From Cylicocyclus nassatus (taxonomy: Eukaryota > Nematoda > Chromadorea > Rhabditida > Strongylidae), in contig CATQJL010000001.1 in NCBI GenBank assembly GCA_958299035.1, forward strand, positions 75,847,594 through 75,911,593: a DNA stretch of 64,000 nt, given 5' to 3'. Positions 34,484 through 47,569 of this stretch are shown here, piece by piece. A model generated the notes under the pieces. That model saw only the letters and a list, made by a program, of their open reading frames with translations. It was not told the origin of the DNA and made no database searches. The position numbers and the translations under genes were made by a program. Numbering within the stretch: position 1 is the stretch's first letter; every line of letters begins with the position of its first letter.

Positions 34484-36986
34484 TGCGAAGCAGGCTCAGC
34501 GTTTGAGTCTCTATTCCGTCGAGCGTTACAATGCCTTCCGAGCGAAGATGTCGAGCGGCAACGACGATTCCGATTTCGAGATGATAGTCTGGCGTGTGTG
34601 GTGGGGCGGCTGTTGATTAGGTACGTTTGCAAAGATAGGCAGTATCGTCAAGTATTGGGCGCGACGGGGAAGGGGGGGGGGGAGGCGCGGAGGGGAAGCT
34701 GATGTCACTCAAGCAACGGTCACATCTATTGACACCCTTTTTCGAGAAAAAAGGAGGGGATGAGAGCTGAAGGGGAAGTGGGGGGGGGGCAAGGGAGAAT
34801 GGTTACATTCTTTCTTGCAGCACATATCTACATTTGGTTGCGACTGTTTGACTACGATCAAGTTTTGATATATCAAAACTTGATCGTAGTCATCAAAGAG
34901 CAGTGGCCTATCAAGCCTCTCCCTCTCCTCTTCCCTCCGAGAATGGGTCTCGAAATTCTGAAAGAAGTTACTTCAATTAGTTACAAAAATGCAAGTGACT
35001 TGTTAATAGCTTGTGAATGACTGAAACAATTTGAAAAATTCACATTAGCCTTGTAAAAAACTTTTCTTCGGGGTGTGGCTGCCGTTACGCCCCTTTCTCA
35101 CAGAATTTTGGGTGACGACGAGGGGAGACAGGGTACGAGGACCCCCTTTAACTCCGAAGAATGGTCGCTAATTTTTTGAAAGTTACTAACTTGAGTCATG
35201 AGTACATGCAAGTAAATTTAGCTTGTAAATGATTGGAGCAAGCTTAAGATTTTGTTTAAATTGAAATATGTAGCTTTGGAAGATTTTTTGTCGGCGTATC
35301 TGCCGCCACGCTCACTCTCTCGAAAATTTGCGGTTACGAGCCCATGAAAAGTTCGGACATCCCGAAATGTTTTTTTGTAGGGCTCTAATAATGCTATTCC
35401 TCCATTCTATAATTTTATTGTTGCCTTTCCCCGTCCTTTCGGAGAAATTTCTCTACAATGTTAAATAGTAATTATCTCATTATTTTCAGACAAGCTGTTA
35501 GAACCGCATGCTCTCTACCTTGGCATGCAATTGACATTGCTAAGACAGAAAGAGGCAAACCATATTTGATAAATGAAAGGTCTCATTTGAACTTCAACGT
35601 ATCCCATCAAGGAGATCTCGTAGTGCTTGCAAGCAGTGAAAAAGAGGAAATCGGTGGGGCATCCACTTTCGTCGCTCACTTAAGAATTCGAATAATTTTG
35701 TCTAGGTGTTGATGTGATGCGGATAGATGACTATAGAGCTGATACAGCTTTGGAGCACATCGAGCGCATGTCGAAACTGTTTACTATGGGCGAGCTGCGG
35801 ATGATGCGCAGCAAAAAGACGGAGAAGGACAGGTTAGTCCTCACCTTTCTTTCAACAGTTCGACACTAAACGCAGCAGTTTCCCCTATGAAAAATTCATA
35901 AGTAGACTTGGACTTGATTTTGTTTTGCACTTTGAACTTGTCTTTTTTGAAATGTAATCAACTGTGTTAACCAATAATTACTGTGTACCCAATCAATCTC
36001 ATAAACGTTTCAGATGGACTGCGTTCTACCGTATATGGTGCCTCAAAGAATCAGTCTTGAAAGCAACCGGTACTGGGCTAGTTAACGACTTGCGTACTCT
36101 CGATTTTCACACTAGCGACGAACAACATAAACCTGGTAAAAAATCCAAATTTTTCAAACAGTAGATGTCCAGAGGTTCCACCGCTTTTTTCATTTTCACG
36201 CCTTGGAATTTTTCAGGCTGTTTCATCACCTCTACGACTTGGGCGGAGAATAGTGTGAAGCAGCCCAACTGGTTGTTTGAAGAAAGCTTCATAAATGACG
36301 ATCATTGCGTAGCTGTTGGCAGGTAATGCACCAAAACCAATGATTTGAAATTATAAAATAAATCAGCGATCTTCAATAAAAATACCAAAATGTTTTCTAA
36401 AATTTGGTCATCTTTGTACAAACATGATTTTCAATAAAATTTTGGTATTATCAAAAAGGTTCCGAACCCGGGATCGCCAAGAAGGACGCAATACTGGCCT
36501 AGTTCTTAGCCCCGAAACCAGTATGTGTAAGTTCTTATCACTTTTACTTTCTTGCTAGATGTTCTCAGACAAGCCTACTCTAATAGTGCTTGTGTTATGT
36601 TTTGGAAAGTATCCTTAGTCTAAGTTTTAGAACCATCATAAAGTATGGGTGTAATTCTAATTTTCAATGAAATGAATATGATTCGTTAAGCTTTTGTCAG
36701 GGAAGGAATTTTTGTGCGAATTTTCAAAATGAGCTTTTCATTCACTTAACAGTTAGAGATACTCACTTGGAGCTTATCATTCAAATTTATAACATCAAAT
36801 TCTAGGATTCTACCTGATGAAAAGAGTGTTTCGTTGGAAAGGGAACAAGCTCAATTGACAAAGAACTTTTTCCACTTCGTGTCCTTCGATGAGTTACTGG
36901 CTGGAAGCACTGTGGTCAATCCAATCGACGATGGTGGTGCAGACGATTTTGCGGAGTACATGGCTAAGTCGAAAAAGACATGGTGA
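34484..36986 (+). CDS. aasdhppt: 4'-phosphopantetheinyl transferase (AASDHPPT/Sfp type), first exon missing
   Basis: Moves 4'-phosphopantetheine from coenzyme A to a conserved serine of carrier proteins (fatty acid synthase, mitochondrial acyl carrier protein, alpha-aminoadipate enzymes), probably in the cytosol. Phase-consistent exons: 34484-34620, 35490-35653, 35706-35832, 36014-36135, 36217-36322, 36806-36986, stop TGA. They sum to 837 nt, 278 residues, against about 309 in human; roughly the first 25-30 residues are missing. Visible: CVVGRLLIR helix, substrate segment FNVSHQGDLVVLAS, GVDVM with the Mg-binding Asp, and the W-x2-KES-x2-K signature (WCLKESVLKATGTGL). The first exon listed begins TGC after TTTAG and has no Met, so another exon lies upstream, possibly beyond the decayed retroelements at 27850-33500. 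The tail after the catalytic domain (FAEYMAKSKKTW) is poorly conserved. Confidence 0.9.
34849..34892. repeat. Perfect 44-nt palindrome in PPTase intron
   Basis: Two 22-nt halves (TGACTACGATCAAGTTTTGA plus TA, then its exact complement) meet at 34870/34871 with no spacer. It lies in the 869-bp intron between the first two recovered PPTase exons. Confidence 0.95.
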
Positions 36987-37910
36987 ACTGGTGCCGTTTG
37001 TGTCCAAAATATTTTTTCCATGTTATCAACTAATCTAATACACTGTTTTCGTCTTTGATTTGAAACATCCCATCTCACTCAGGTTACGGTAGAAGTTTGC
37101 CTGCCCGCATTATTTTTAACTTTCTTATATAACTGTTTCTCAGAAATGCATTGTTGATATAAATCTGGAACTTTTATGCTGTCTTCTTTATCTTCATCTT
37201 GTAGTAAATGATTCTCATGCTTCACTTCTGTTTCTCCCTGGCTGTTCCGGCTTCACCTTTTCACTTCAGTGAACTTTTTTAATTTCATTAAAAATCAAGC
37301 TGTATGCTGTAATAATCTATCGACGGACTCCTATAGTAGGTTACAAAAATATTGACATACAGTAATTTAGTGCACGCAATCATCTTTCTTTTGAAATTGA
37401 ACTGCTGTATGTTTTTGGTGCAATTACACACAAGTTATTTTACCAGGATATACTGTGAGACAACTTGATATTGCACAATGTTTATTTTACCTTGGACAAC
37501 ACCATTTAAGACACTGGTATCGTTTTGATATTCGTTGGATGTTCTAGGTACAATACGGATAGATGTGCAATCAACTACTTGCCAGGCCTCAATCCATCTC
37601 CTCGGCCAATAGCGATGTTTCGTTTCAGCAGGGTCAGGGGATCGACATCTTGCAGATACTAAAATCAACAATTTCAATAAGATGAAAAAAAATTTTTTTT
37701 AACTCGCTCTTCATCCGCCTTCTACAATGATGAAAGTATCATAAATCTGGTTCATTTTATGTAAAAACTTTTTGCAGAGTCTTGATCAAGCCACTGTTCA
37801 CGTGGTAGCTCACATCATTTGTTTGTAGCCGAGAAACTCAACTTAGAAATCTCGCCCAGACCGCGCCGTTGACCCCAGTCGGCGTCCTCAAAAATGAAAA
37901 GGGGTGCATA
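36987..37910. other. 3' flank of the PPTase gene, no gene recognised
   Basis: AT-rich. No canonical AATAAA was seen close to the stop codon. An anonymous 80-codon frame on the - strand (37435-37677) has no recognisable domain. Confidence 0.4.
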
Positions 37911-39462
37911 GCAAGTGTTACCCAGGCAGCCGCCTGGTGCCGCAGCCAGCCGCCAGGACTGGCACCAACGCTGCGGCAGCTACCGTAAGCGCGCTCTCGT
38001 TGTCCGCAATCTTTCGCTGAGAGATTTTCGCAGCAGCCTCACAACTCTCGCGCTGAGGTGCGAGAATTCCCTCAGAGGTCGAGCTACTGCCACATATTAT
38101 ATATCGATCAACACAGCAGAAAATTTGTAGTTTATTAGTAATAAATATTACAAAAAATATAAACAAACAAAAAAGTTAAATAATTAAATTGATGGAATGA
38201 TTACAAAATTAAATTGAAACCATAATATCGTGGAATAAGTTCATAAAAAATATCATTACGAAAGAAGGATGTGTTGCGCCGAAATAAAATTATTGATGCG
38301 ATGCGCAGCTTTAAAGAAGCCTATGAGACAGGAAATTACATACCAACAGCTTCTATAAATATTAGGTTGTTGCAAAAGTTCTGTCGTTTCATTTTCAAAA
38401 GTTTGTAACTCCGCGAAATTTCAGCGGATTTGCTTGCTTGTAATTTTATTAAAAAGATTAAGTCTTTCGCTTTCAAATGCTGTTCCGTGGAGCTTCTGTT
38501 TCATACTGGGTGCGGAGATAAAAATGGAAAACTAAGACCATATAAGCTTTGACCATTTTAAGTTAGCTCACCAAAAATCTGGAATGCTGCAGAAAAATCT
38601 GAAATCCTCAGTACATATGTTTTTTGGCCTACCCTTTGCATCTGTGAAAAGTTTGCGCTGTTTGGACGTCTCTGTGAGAAGTTATGAATATCGAGTTTAC
38701 TATGGAAAACGCCAAAATCAATTAATTTGTGAATTTTCGCGAAAATCATAATTTCTCACAGAGACGTCCAAACAGCGCAAACTTTTCACAGATGCAAAGG
38801 GTAGGCCAAAAAACATATGTACTGAGGATTTCAGATTTTTCTGCAGCATTCCAGATTTTTGGTGACCTAACTTAAAATGGTCAAAGTTTACATGGTCTTA
38901 GTTTTCCATTTTTATCTTTGCACTCAGTGTGAAACAGAAGCTCCTCAAAACAGCGATTGAAAGCGGAAGTTTTATTCTTTCTAATAAAAATATACCCAAG
39001 CAAATCCGTTAAAATCTGGCGAAATTACAAATTTTTGAAAATGAAACGACAGAACTTTTGCAACAACCTAATAGTTTTTGTATTAAAATGCCGAAATTTG
39101 TCACAGAGAAAACCATTTGACAGCAGTGCGGATGTAAAATTGTAAATTTGATTGTAATTTCCATTTGTGAATTTTTTGTGTAGTTTTTTATTTATTTAAC
39201 TTTTTTGTTTTGTATTCTTTTTGTAATGTATATTACTAATGAACTACAAATTTTCCGATGTGTTGATCGATATATAATATGTGGCAGTAGTTCGACCTCT
39301 GAGGGAATTCTCGCACCTCAGCGCGATGAGGTGCGAGGCTGCTGCGAAAATCTCTCTGCGAGAGATTGCGGACGACGAGAGCACGCTTACGGTAGCTCAG
39401 CCGTGACGCTGGTGCCAGCTCTGGCGGCTTGCGGCACCAGCGGCTGCCTGGGTAACACTTGC
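37911..39462. mobile_element. Foldback DNA element with about 270-bp inverted ends
   Basis: Arms 37911-38183 and about 39192-39462 begin GCAAGTGTTACCCAGGCAGC and end with the complement. Each holds GC-rich outer sequence and AT-rich inner sequence, with scattered mismatches and small indels. The interior has no transposase frame and contains a complete mariner MITE. Target duplication was not resolved, so the superfamily is unknown. Confidence 0.8.
38362..39071. mobile_element. Mariner-family MITE nested in the foldback element
   Basis: Begins TTAGGTTGTTGCAAAAGTTC and ends with its complement, flanked by TA at 38360-38361 and 39072-39073, the mariner target duplication. The whole element is two 325-bp arms (38362-38686, 38747-39071) around a 60-bp spacer. 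The terminus closely resembles mariner ends such as those of Hsmar1/MADE1-type elements. No transposase is encoded. Confidence 0.85.
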
Positions 39463-42400
39463 ACGCCTCCCAATGAAAAGGTATGGTATGGGCTAAAGTC
39501 TCTAGTAAATTTCCTCGGCCACAAGTGAATCATATGATCTGCCGCTTAGGCAATAACTTAGCCATGGTTTCCTAATTAGTATTCAAGTGGTAAGTCTAAG
39601 TGCCATTTTCACCCGGGCACTGCCTTCAAATGGATTACCCTTACAAAAAATCAAACTCACATCTATTCGTGGTTCTTGGTGAACTCTGGTGTCAGCGTCC
39701 AACCACAACAACGGCAATGCCATTGAAAGACCAAATAAGATGAAGAGAACCAAAGTACGGGCGTAGCCTACCAGCGTCATATATGTGATCGCCTGGAATT
39801 CGTGGTTCAGCTGTCGCTATAGTAAGGATACTGTAGGATTCACGAAATCAATGAAAGGAATGCACGGAATGGTAAATGGATATTACCAAACAACAATTTT
39901 CATTATGGAAAAGCACAAAAAATTAACATATGTACAAAATGCGTGAAATGTGAATTCATACTAGCAGTGAGATTGTTATAAATATATACTAGAAAGATTC
40001 TGTACGAAGAGCAGCATTTTTCAGAAAGAGTGGTCAGAGGGGAACCTTATTTAAGAGGGTATTGAATATACAGAAACAAATAATTGAACTCTCAGCAGTT
40101 TTATTTCTTAGCGCACACTTCTGAAAAATGAATAGACAAAATTGCGACAGTGAAAGCTAATCAAAGTACAATAACATTGCTCAAGAATAAATAATTTAGA
40201 AATGGTATGTACTGCTGTCATATGAAATTCATGAGGTACAAAATCGAAGCGCTAAGGTTCAAAGTCCCGAGTGATATGACTGTCTGTTTCACTATCAGAA
40301 AATTTACTGAAAAGTATTTTTAGATTTGTAGCTGTTTACATGACAGCTTGATTTGTTTTTGTTCAAGGGGCGTGATTTACCAAAGAATTGTCGAAAAGTT
40401 TATCATAATGCAAAATTTTAATGTTCTCAAAGCATTCTGAGTACTCGAAATAAGTTTTGAGATCTTGCAAATCCAAAAACATCGTGCTCTCTTCGAACGA
40501 GGCCTTTTTCCAAAAATCCTGCAATTTTTCTAATATTGTGAATCCATCCCATAACGGGTTTTAGGATATTTGTACACACATATTTCTACACATATTTCTT
40601 GAATTCGATGTATTTGCACGGCTTTGAAAAAATAGAAAATTTAATTGTAAAACACCTACAGTTTTGTTCAAGGACAACGTTGAAGCAGTATTTTGTTCTA
40701 CGGGGTCTAGAATATAAATTTTCCCTATTTTAATTTTCTTTAATTTTCTTTACTTTAGTTTTATTTTTATGTTTGTGTTTGGACAGGAACTGGTGGCTAA
40801 TCGAAAACTATTCGAAAGACTCATTTGCTTCATGCATTTGATTCGTTAGCTATTTCAGTTTCAAAATAGTAGAGAATCTGCCTGTGAAAAGGTAAATACT
40901 AAATTTGCTAACGACAAGTAAAGAAATGGACAGATTTATGATCTTACAATCTAACTCGGTTATTTCTTGCATGTATGTATTCCAAGAAACAACAAAATAA
41001 AAATATCTATTCTAACAATAAATACAAAGAGTGTGACATACAAAGTACAGAGCACAAATTACGAGCTAAACGTAACATGTTTGTTTAACAGTAACAGTCA
41101 GAAATAAATAAGATGAATAAGTTAAACATAAAGCTTTTTCTACTGAGTTGGCTTACGGGATGAGACTCCAGAATTTTCCTACTAAGATAAAGCCCAAAAA
41201 AATTTACGAGATATCATAGAGCTTTTCCGCTAACAGCACAACCAATTTCAGCCTTCGAAGACTTTATACTTAACCTGAACTCAAGAAATTTTAGAAGTAA
41301 TACCCCCCTGACCTGAACTGTGTATGGGTACTACTGTTACAGTAACCAGATAGTCTATGTCGCAATCAGATTGAGTAAACTTTCAAACATTGTTTTATCA
41401 TTGCAATTGCGATTAGTCAGTTATTTACCTACAATTGAGGATATGCTGGTTCAAACATTTTGTTGCACTCTGTATTTCCTCTAGAAAACCATAGAGAATT
41501 CTAGTAAATTCTTAGAAACATTACCACGTATGTGGAAGGGACATTAGACTATGCAAAAATGACCCTCACCTTGTCTGTAAAACCTTCAGCAAACGGTAGT
41601 AATGCAAGGATAGTTCAAGGTTTTTACTTTCCTGAATGGTTGGATGTACTAGCTCATACTCGAAAGAAAGTGTCGAATTATTGGGCAGAGAATGCACAAA
41701 AATTTTGCTTTTATGTGCGGTTATAATCAAAAGTTCAATTATTCAGTTCAATTCACAAGTGACGTGATATAATCCCTGAAGAACTATGCACTCATTTTTG
41801 ACTACTGTTCTGACTCTTTAACGCCTTCCTCATCACAAATTTGGATCGAGGAAGAAGAATGGAAGAGCAATTAAGTGATTGCAAACTAATAGTTTCAAGG
41901 AAAACGATTGCTTACAAAATTTAAAATAGACAGCCGTTAATTTCTGCTCAGACAATTTAGAGTGACAGATTTGTACTCCATCTACACCTTTTAGTGTTCC
42001 TTTGGTGTAGTTCTTAGCTTATTTAAGCAATACGCATCAGCTTTTTGCCCTTTTCTAAAAACTGAACCAAAACAGTTGAATCCTGTTATGAAGCCTCAAA
42101 ATAAGTAGGTACTAAGAAAAGCTCACAAAGCAGGTGTAAACGGCGACTTGCACCAAAAATAGTCGAACGAATAAATACTTGGTAGTCTGCACATAAGAAG
42201 TGAAATTTCTTTTATTGGAGTCATTATAATATGCACAGATGTGATATTCATGACGAAATTATTTGCAGTTTAAGATTTACAGAAAGTACACACGATCGAG
42301 TAGAAAATAATGTCACGTCTCTACGTCATCAGCTAGAATTAGATTTCTTATTCAATAATGCACAAACCTGACTTTGACAACCGGAAATCGTTATTTTTAG

Positions 42401-42734
42401 TTCGAGAATGACTGAAAATGAAAGTCGGGCTAGAATGACTAAAGCGTGCAGTGATCAAAATTAATTTTTCGACTATGCACATTTTACGATAAAATGTAGC
42501 CAATCTTATTTTTTTTCAAGTTTTCAACGTTAAGCTTGGAGGGGGGGGGGGGGGAGGGAGGAGTGAGAGCATTCAAACTATTTCCATTTTGAACAATGAA
42601 ATTTTCGCCTAGTGCATTGAACGTACTACCGTCTAGGAAGTGACCTGCAGTTGGATCGTTATTACATTCGTCTCTATCGGTAATGGTCCAAAAAAGTTTT
42701 TTTAGAGAGTAGGGGGGGGGGGGGGATCTGGAGG
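39463..42734. other. AT-rich, no gene recognised
   Basis: Only short anonymous frames (for example 39583-39780 on the - strand and 41532-41726 on the + strand). A G14 run lies at 42541-42554. No inverted repeat longer than about 20 bp was noticed. Confidence 0.4.
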
Positions 42735-42990
42735 CAGGGCTCTGCACAGTTGGCTTGTAAGCAACAAGAAGCAAAGGGAGTACAAAAAGAGTACAAAAAG
42801 GGTTTGGGTACAGGGTTATAGGGGTAAATCCAAAAAGGGTTTGGTACAAAAAAGCAAAGGGAGTATCGTGTTTGAGGTCGAAAAGAACACACTGTAAAGT
42901 TTTTGATTTTTTCAACGTTTCGTTTTTTGAAGATTTTTTACGTTTAAGGTTTGGGGTCAATTTCCAAAAGCCACCTTGTGCCGAGCCCTG
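42735..42990. mobile_element. hAT-like MITE
   Basis: 256 bp with inverted ends CAGGGCTCTGCACAGTTGGC and a complement ending TGCCGAGCCCTG. The flanks TCTGGAGG and AATGGAGG agree at six of eight positions, compatible with an aged 8-bp hAT duplication. CAGGG-type ends fit hAT. Its interior has several tandem-like repeats of AAAGGGTTTGG and AAAGGGAGTA. No transposase. Confidence 0.6.
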
Positions 42991-45900
42991 AATGGAGGGC
43001 AAGAGCCTTCAGAAATGAAAGGATGTAACATTATGTAGAGTGTTCGAGTTTTTTGAGAAGATTTTTGGAGAAATTTATGAATTTTGTTCCAAATTCTGAT
43101 CGTTCAAAAAGGAGAGCCACTGTGACTTTTGGGGTTTCTGAACACCTCAAATTTCAAAAAAATAAATAAAAGTTACTTAGTTACATGATTTACTGCTTAG
43201 ATATACCACTTCTTAATTCTAGGTTCGTCACTGGCATGTACGTAAACTGAGATAGTAAAAATTGACTTTACGAAATCCTCTCCAAATACAAATTTTTAGA
43301 TAACTTTTGACTGAACTTATGATATATTAATTTAGATAAAAACTGGCTTTTACGTTATTATATCACCAAATAGGCCACAGTTATTGCTTGTAATGAAAGT
43401 TCAAATGAAGTAAAGACCTACCATTTGACGTAGGGAGCCAAAATAAGAATAGATTTGACGGAAAAAATAAATTAGGGTTTTTATTGCAAATCAGGTGATC
43501 AATTGTATCAAAGAAACAAGCGGAGGTAAGATTACTTGTACATTGCTTACTACTGAAAATTGAGACTTATAGAGCTTAGTCAGTGTACGAAAAAAATTTT
43601 GGGCTTCTATTCCTATATAAGTAATATTTCTATATTTTCTATAATCTCTCTATGTTTCTCGCGGTAATTAATTGAAATTTTGAGATCAAAAATTTCTGAA
43701 CTTCGTAAGATAAATGGTCAGAGTGACAAGGACACACATTGAGATTCAGAACGTTGGTGTCGTCTGCGCGGTTTGTAAATAATTTTCTTAATATGGAAAA
43801 TTATAGACTAAATGCCAGGATAAGATTTCGGCATTACCTCCTCTAGCTATTTTCCCAGTCAAGAAGTTTGTTTTGGTCTCCGTGGAGGCTGATGTTGTTG
43901 CGATCTTTAGATGCAAGATTGAAGGGGTAAAGAGGAGAAAAATAGAAAAAGAAACGTGACTTTATATTAATTATCTAGCTTGCACTCGAAAGAGTGACAG
44001 TAAATCACTTTAATATGGAATTGCTGCTTTATTACAAGTTAATTATGGTAACTATGATATGAACTGAAAAAGCAGGTGCGACGCAGATGTTGCGAATGTC
44101 CTAATTGCTTCCGTTTGAACAAAAATAACGGGTCTCATGAAAAAGTACTAAGTAAAAAATAAGTGTTTTTTGAAAGTTGAGAACTTTGACGTTGGGCAGA
44201 CTGTAGATCAAATTGTGCCAATTCGTGAGATATACTGATGACTTATACACAAATGTCATATGCTTCTTTGGCTAGGTCAGGCTTCTTCCGAACTGAAGCC
44301 TTAGTTAAGTCATAAGCTGGCTAACATCACTCAGTCTGAAGTATGTAATAATCATACTTGAACCCAGCCTCAATTCTACGATCTTGGGACCAAAACTACG
44401 AGGGATAAAAAGCGTATCTTTCGAATAATCTGGAGTGGTAGGTATTTGGTCGAAATCAGTGAATGATGTGATGGTTTAATCATGACCACATCGTGGTGAA
44501 CATGGTCATCTTATTACGGCCATTCAGTTCAATCGGCCACACATCAACTAACTCAACTAACTTGATGATTTCGACCAAATTACTATCGCTCCTGGCAAAA
44601 TCTTATCCATTACCTTTGCGCTGTCAAGTAAGATTTAGAGGGTGCTTCGAAGAATTTTATCCAAAAATAATGAAATCGAGAAATTTCTGGCGATGCCACA
44701 GAGCATTCGTTCCAAAACTACTAAACCAACTCATTAGGTTGTTTCATGAGTTCGTAGCGTTTTAAGGCAGCGTCTCGGCAGATCTTGCACTTCCACCTTC
44801 CTGCATGTTTTGAGCCTTTTCCACGTAGAACCCGATTCTGAGCTCCAACGGTGCGAAAAGACCGTTTCTGGGGGCGAGAGTGGTCTTGGGGTCCCGCGGC
44901 GAACAGGCAAGCAAACCAGTCCGTGCGCACGCCGATTGGAGTTGCGCGCGCAGGTTCGAGGGCTATTTTCTCGGCCCAGGGGAGTACCAATCAGCCCGAC
45001 AGGACTTGGAGGTTAGTGGGGTAACCAGGAACCCTACCACAGCTATATGCCCCAGGACACGAATCTGCTGGGACACTGCATTCAAGGAGCGGTGAATTTG
45101 CGGCAAGGTGCGTCTATCATTGGAGAGCTGATAATGCTTTTCGAAATGAATTTGATGATCTCGATAGAAAGCTAACCACGACTTCTCAGCTTCCAAAAAT
45201 GAAATTCTCAAAGTTAGCAAGAAGGCTCTCGACACTTTGCAATTCTTATGAAAAAAAAGATTTCTTGCAAGTTGTTGCTGATTATGGAGAATGACGTTTG
45301 CTTGTCAACGGAGACGAAACAGAATTGGCGATAGAGAGACCGAGAGCTGAGTAGAGCGTCTCCTGGAAAAGACCTTTCGTGGAATAGGTAAAGTTCCGCA
45401 CTGGAAATTGCTGGCCATTAACAGACAATGCCGACCATGCCGTGGTAACGCAAATGGATCGTTGAAGGAAAACTCTACTGTATCCAATAGATAGTCCACT
45501 GGGTCCATTGGGTCCAGTGGGTTTCCGCGCGACAAAGGCTTCATAAGAAAGTCATCAAAACAGTCCTGCATGACTTGACAGGAAAGTACTATAATATCAT
45601 TAGACTTCGTCCCAGCAGAATCATTTATTACGCTGTCTAGCGAAGTATTTGAGCTGTATGGCTGCATTCATACTGATCGCAAAGCTCGGAAACGGTTTTA
45701 GCGCAGCGCCCAATTTAAGCGCTGTGTTAGAACTGTTCCCGAACTTTCAGATCAGTATGAACGCAGCATATTGTCCAAGTTCGACACTCGCTTAATCTCG
45801 ACATATTGAAAATGCATATGGCCCTTTGGGCTGTACACCGGGACTGGTAAACCTTTATTCTTCTGACGTTTCGGTTGCATCGCCATCTTAAAGGCAATGG

Positions 45901-47458
45901 CTCGGCAAATCCTCAACTTGCCGTTTTCGCTTACCTGGGGTGATTCGACGCGCTGATTCCAAAAAATCCACCCTGAACAGCACGAAAATGGCAAAAACCA
46001 GCGTTTTCCAAGGCCATTCATTTTGATTTGGACGAGTGAGACGCTTCCAGCCATGGTTAGAGACGTAGAATTGTTGTAGGACCCTCATGTTTATAGCATT
46101 GCGGCATGCCGCCTCTGACGATGTGAGAGATATCGTAGCTCGTCCGAGCGCGTGTAAGAATGGCTTGCGCGCTCGGATTTAAGGCCATGTTTCTAGACAA
46201 GGGCAGCATACTATGCGCTCGGACCTGCTCCGTTCTCATGATTGGGATGCAAGCAACTTTCGCACAAACGTCTCGCGATGCGTGGTTCCGCCGAGCCACT
46301 GCAAAATTATAATTTGTCGAATGCGTGAGTGAATTGTCTTACTGTAAAGCGCCTCAAGACTCAGAAAGATGCCCAAAGCTTAGTACCAAGATCTCAAAAG
46401 TGTAAGCAGCATCAAACTGATGTTTAGAGTCCAATAGTAACATATGATAATGTGTGCATTGCACACACCCTCCACTGGCGCCCTCATCCTGGATTTGCAA
46501 TCGCAAAAACGCGAGATTTTCATCGCTTACACCATTTGAGATAAATAGCACCTAAAAAGGAGAGAAAACATTACAAACACTTTAAAAAGCTTATATGAAG
46601 GGTTGACAGCTCCAGAAATTCGAGATAGGGACGTATGATGGACATTGTGTGCAAAAATGATTCGACTGTACCTAAACTATCGTCAAAGTGGTGTTGCAGC
46701 TTTTCGCAGAAGCAGTGTACAATTCGATTAGATCTGTATCCTCCAATTTTTGAACGAATAATGTGGAGAGCGCGTCAATCGATATAGTCCCTTGAAGATT
46801 AGGCAAACGAGGTCATGCGGTCCGGTTCGTGCCAAAGAAGAACTCGCATGTTTCATATGGAGTTTCCTATATGAGCGCGACGTATGTAGGTAAGTCTGCT
46901 ACCTCACCTTTCAGAGAAACTGATACTGCCAGGATACGGTTTTTATGCGAATCATGTTTGGATGAAAAATATAGGACGATCGAAAGTATTGGGGCACCTA
47001 GAGACTAATTGCTTTTTCAAGCAGAAAACCTAGTCGGAAGTCCAAGTTTTAGTAGTGATACTTAGCAAAACCTCTTGATCGAGATTTATAGATGGGCATT
47101 GTCACATAGCGTTATTTTTATAAGCGCTCAATATCAAAGTTCATCAGTTGTTGGATTGATAGCACGCCGAAGTGCGTATGAATAAATAGAATAAATAAAT
47201 GAATTCAAGTAATTTTGGACTTGAAGCAGCACCGCCACAGTAAATGAGTGAGCCTAGCAAGGATATCGGCGCATCTACGGGTGAGAGAACTATCACCACC
47301 CATGCTAGCCTGGTGGTCCCACCGCTTTAAAACAGCTAATATAGCACTGGGTATTCGGAGATGTATTACTTATTCTCTCATTAAGCCAATGGATGGAAAT
47401 CACCTTTGAAAGCTGTTATCTATAAAGCTTTTCATGCTCTATTCGAACATATGCAACT
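42991..47458. other. No gene recognised; contains unidentified GC-richer repeat segments
   Basis: 44720-46300 is GC-richer than its surroundings. Two - strand frames in it share a related motif: KCKICRDAALKRYE (44721-44990) and KLRICRAIAFKMA (45752-46054), about 1.1 kb apart in the same orientation. They look like two copies of one dispersed sequence, unidentified. A 120-codon - strand frame (45305-45667) has no recognisable domain. A short inverted pair (TTTGGTCGAAATCA and complement) lies at about 44450 and 44567. Confidence 0.4.
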
Positions 47459-47569
47459 TATAAGCTCCTGCAAGACGAAGGCGGTCGGTTCGATGTGCGA
47501 CGTGGCTGTGACGCGGCTGTAGCCGCGTTGCACATCGAACCGACCGCCTTCGTCCTGCAGGAGCTTATA
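47459..47569. repeat. GC-rich near-perfect hairpin
   Basis: Arms of 40 nt (47459-47498 and 47530-47569) match with a single mismatch. They start TATAAGCTCCTGC and include GAAGGCGGTCGGTTCGATG. The 31-nt loop carries its own stem ACGCGGCT/AGCCGCGT. It stands alone in AT-rich sequence. Confidence 0.9.

Noticed and set aside
42484..43002. 172-codon - strand frame
   Set aside because: It spans poly-G runs and the hAT-like MITE, with Pro runs produced by homopolymers; not a gene.
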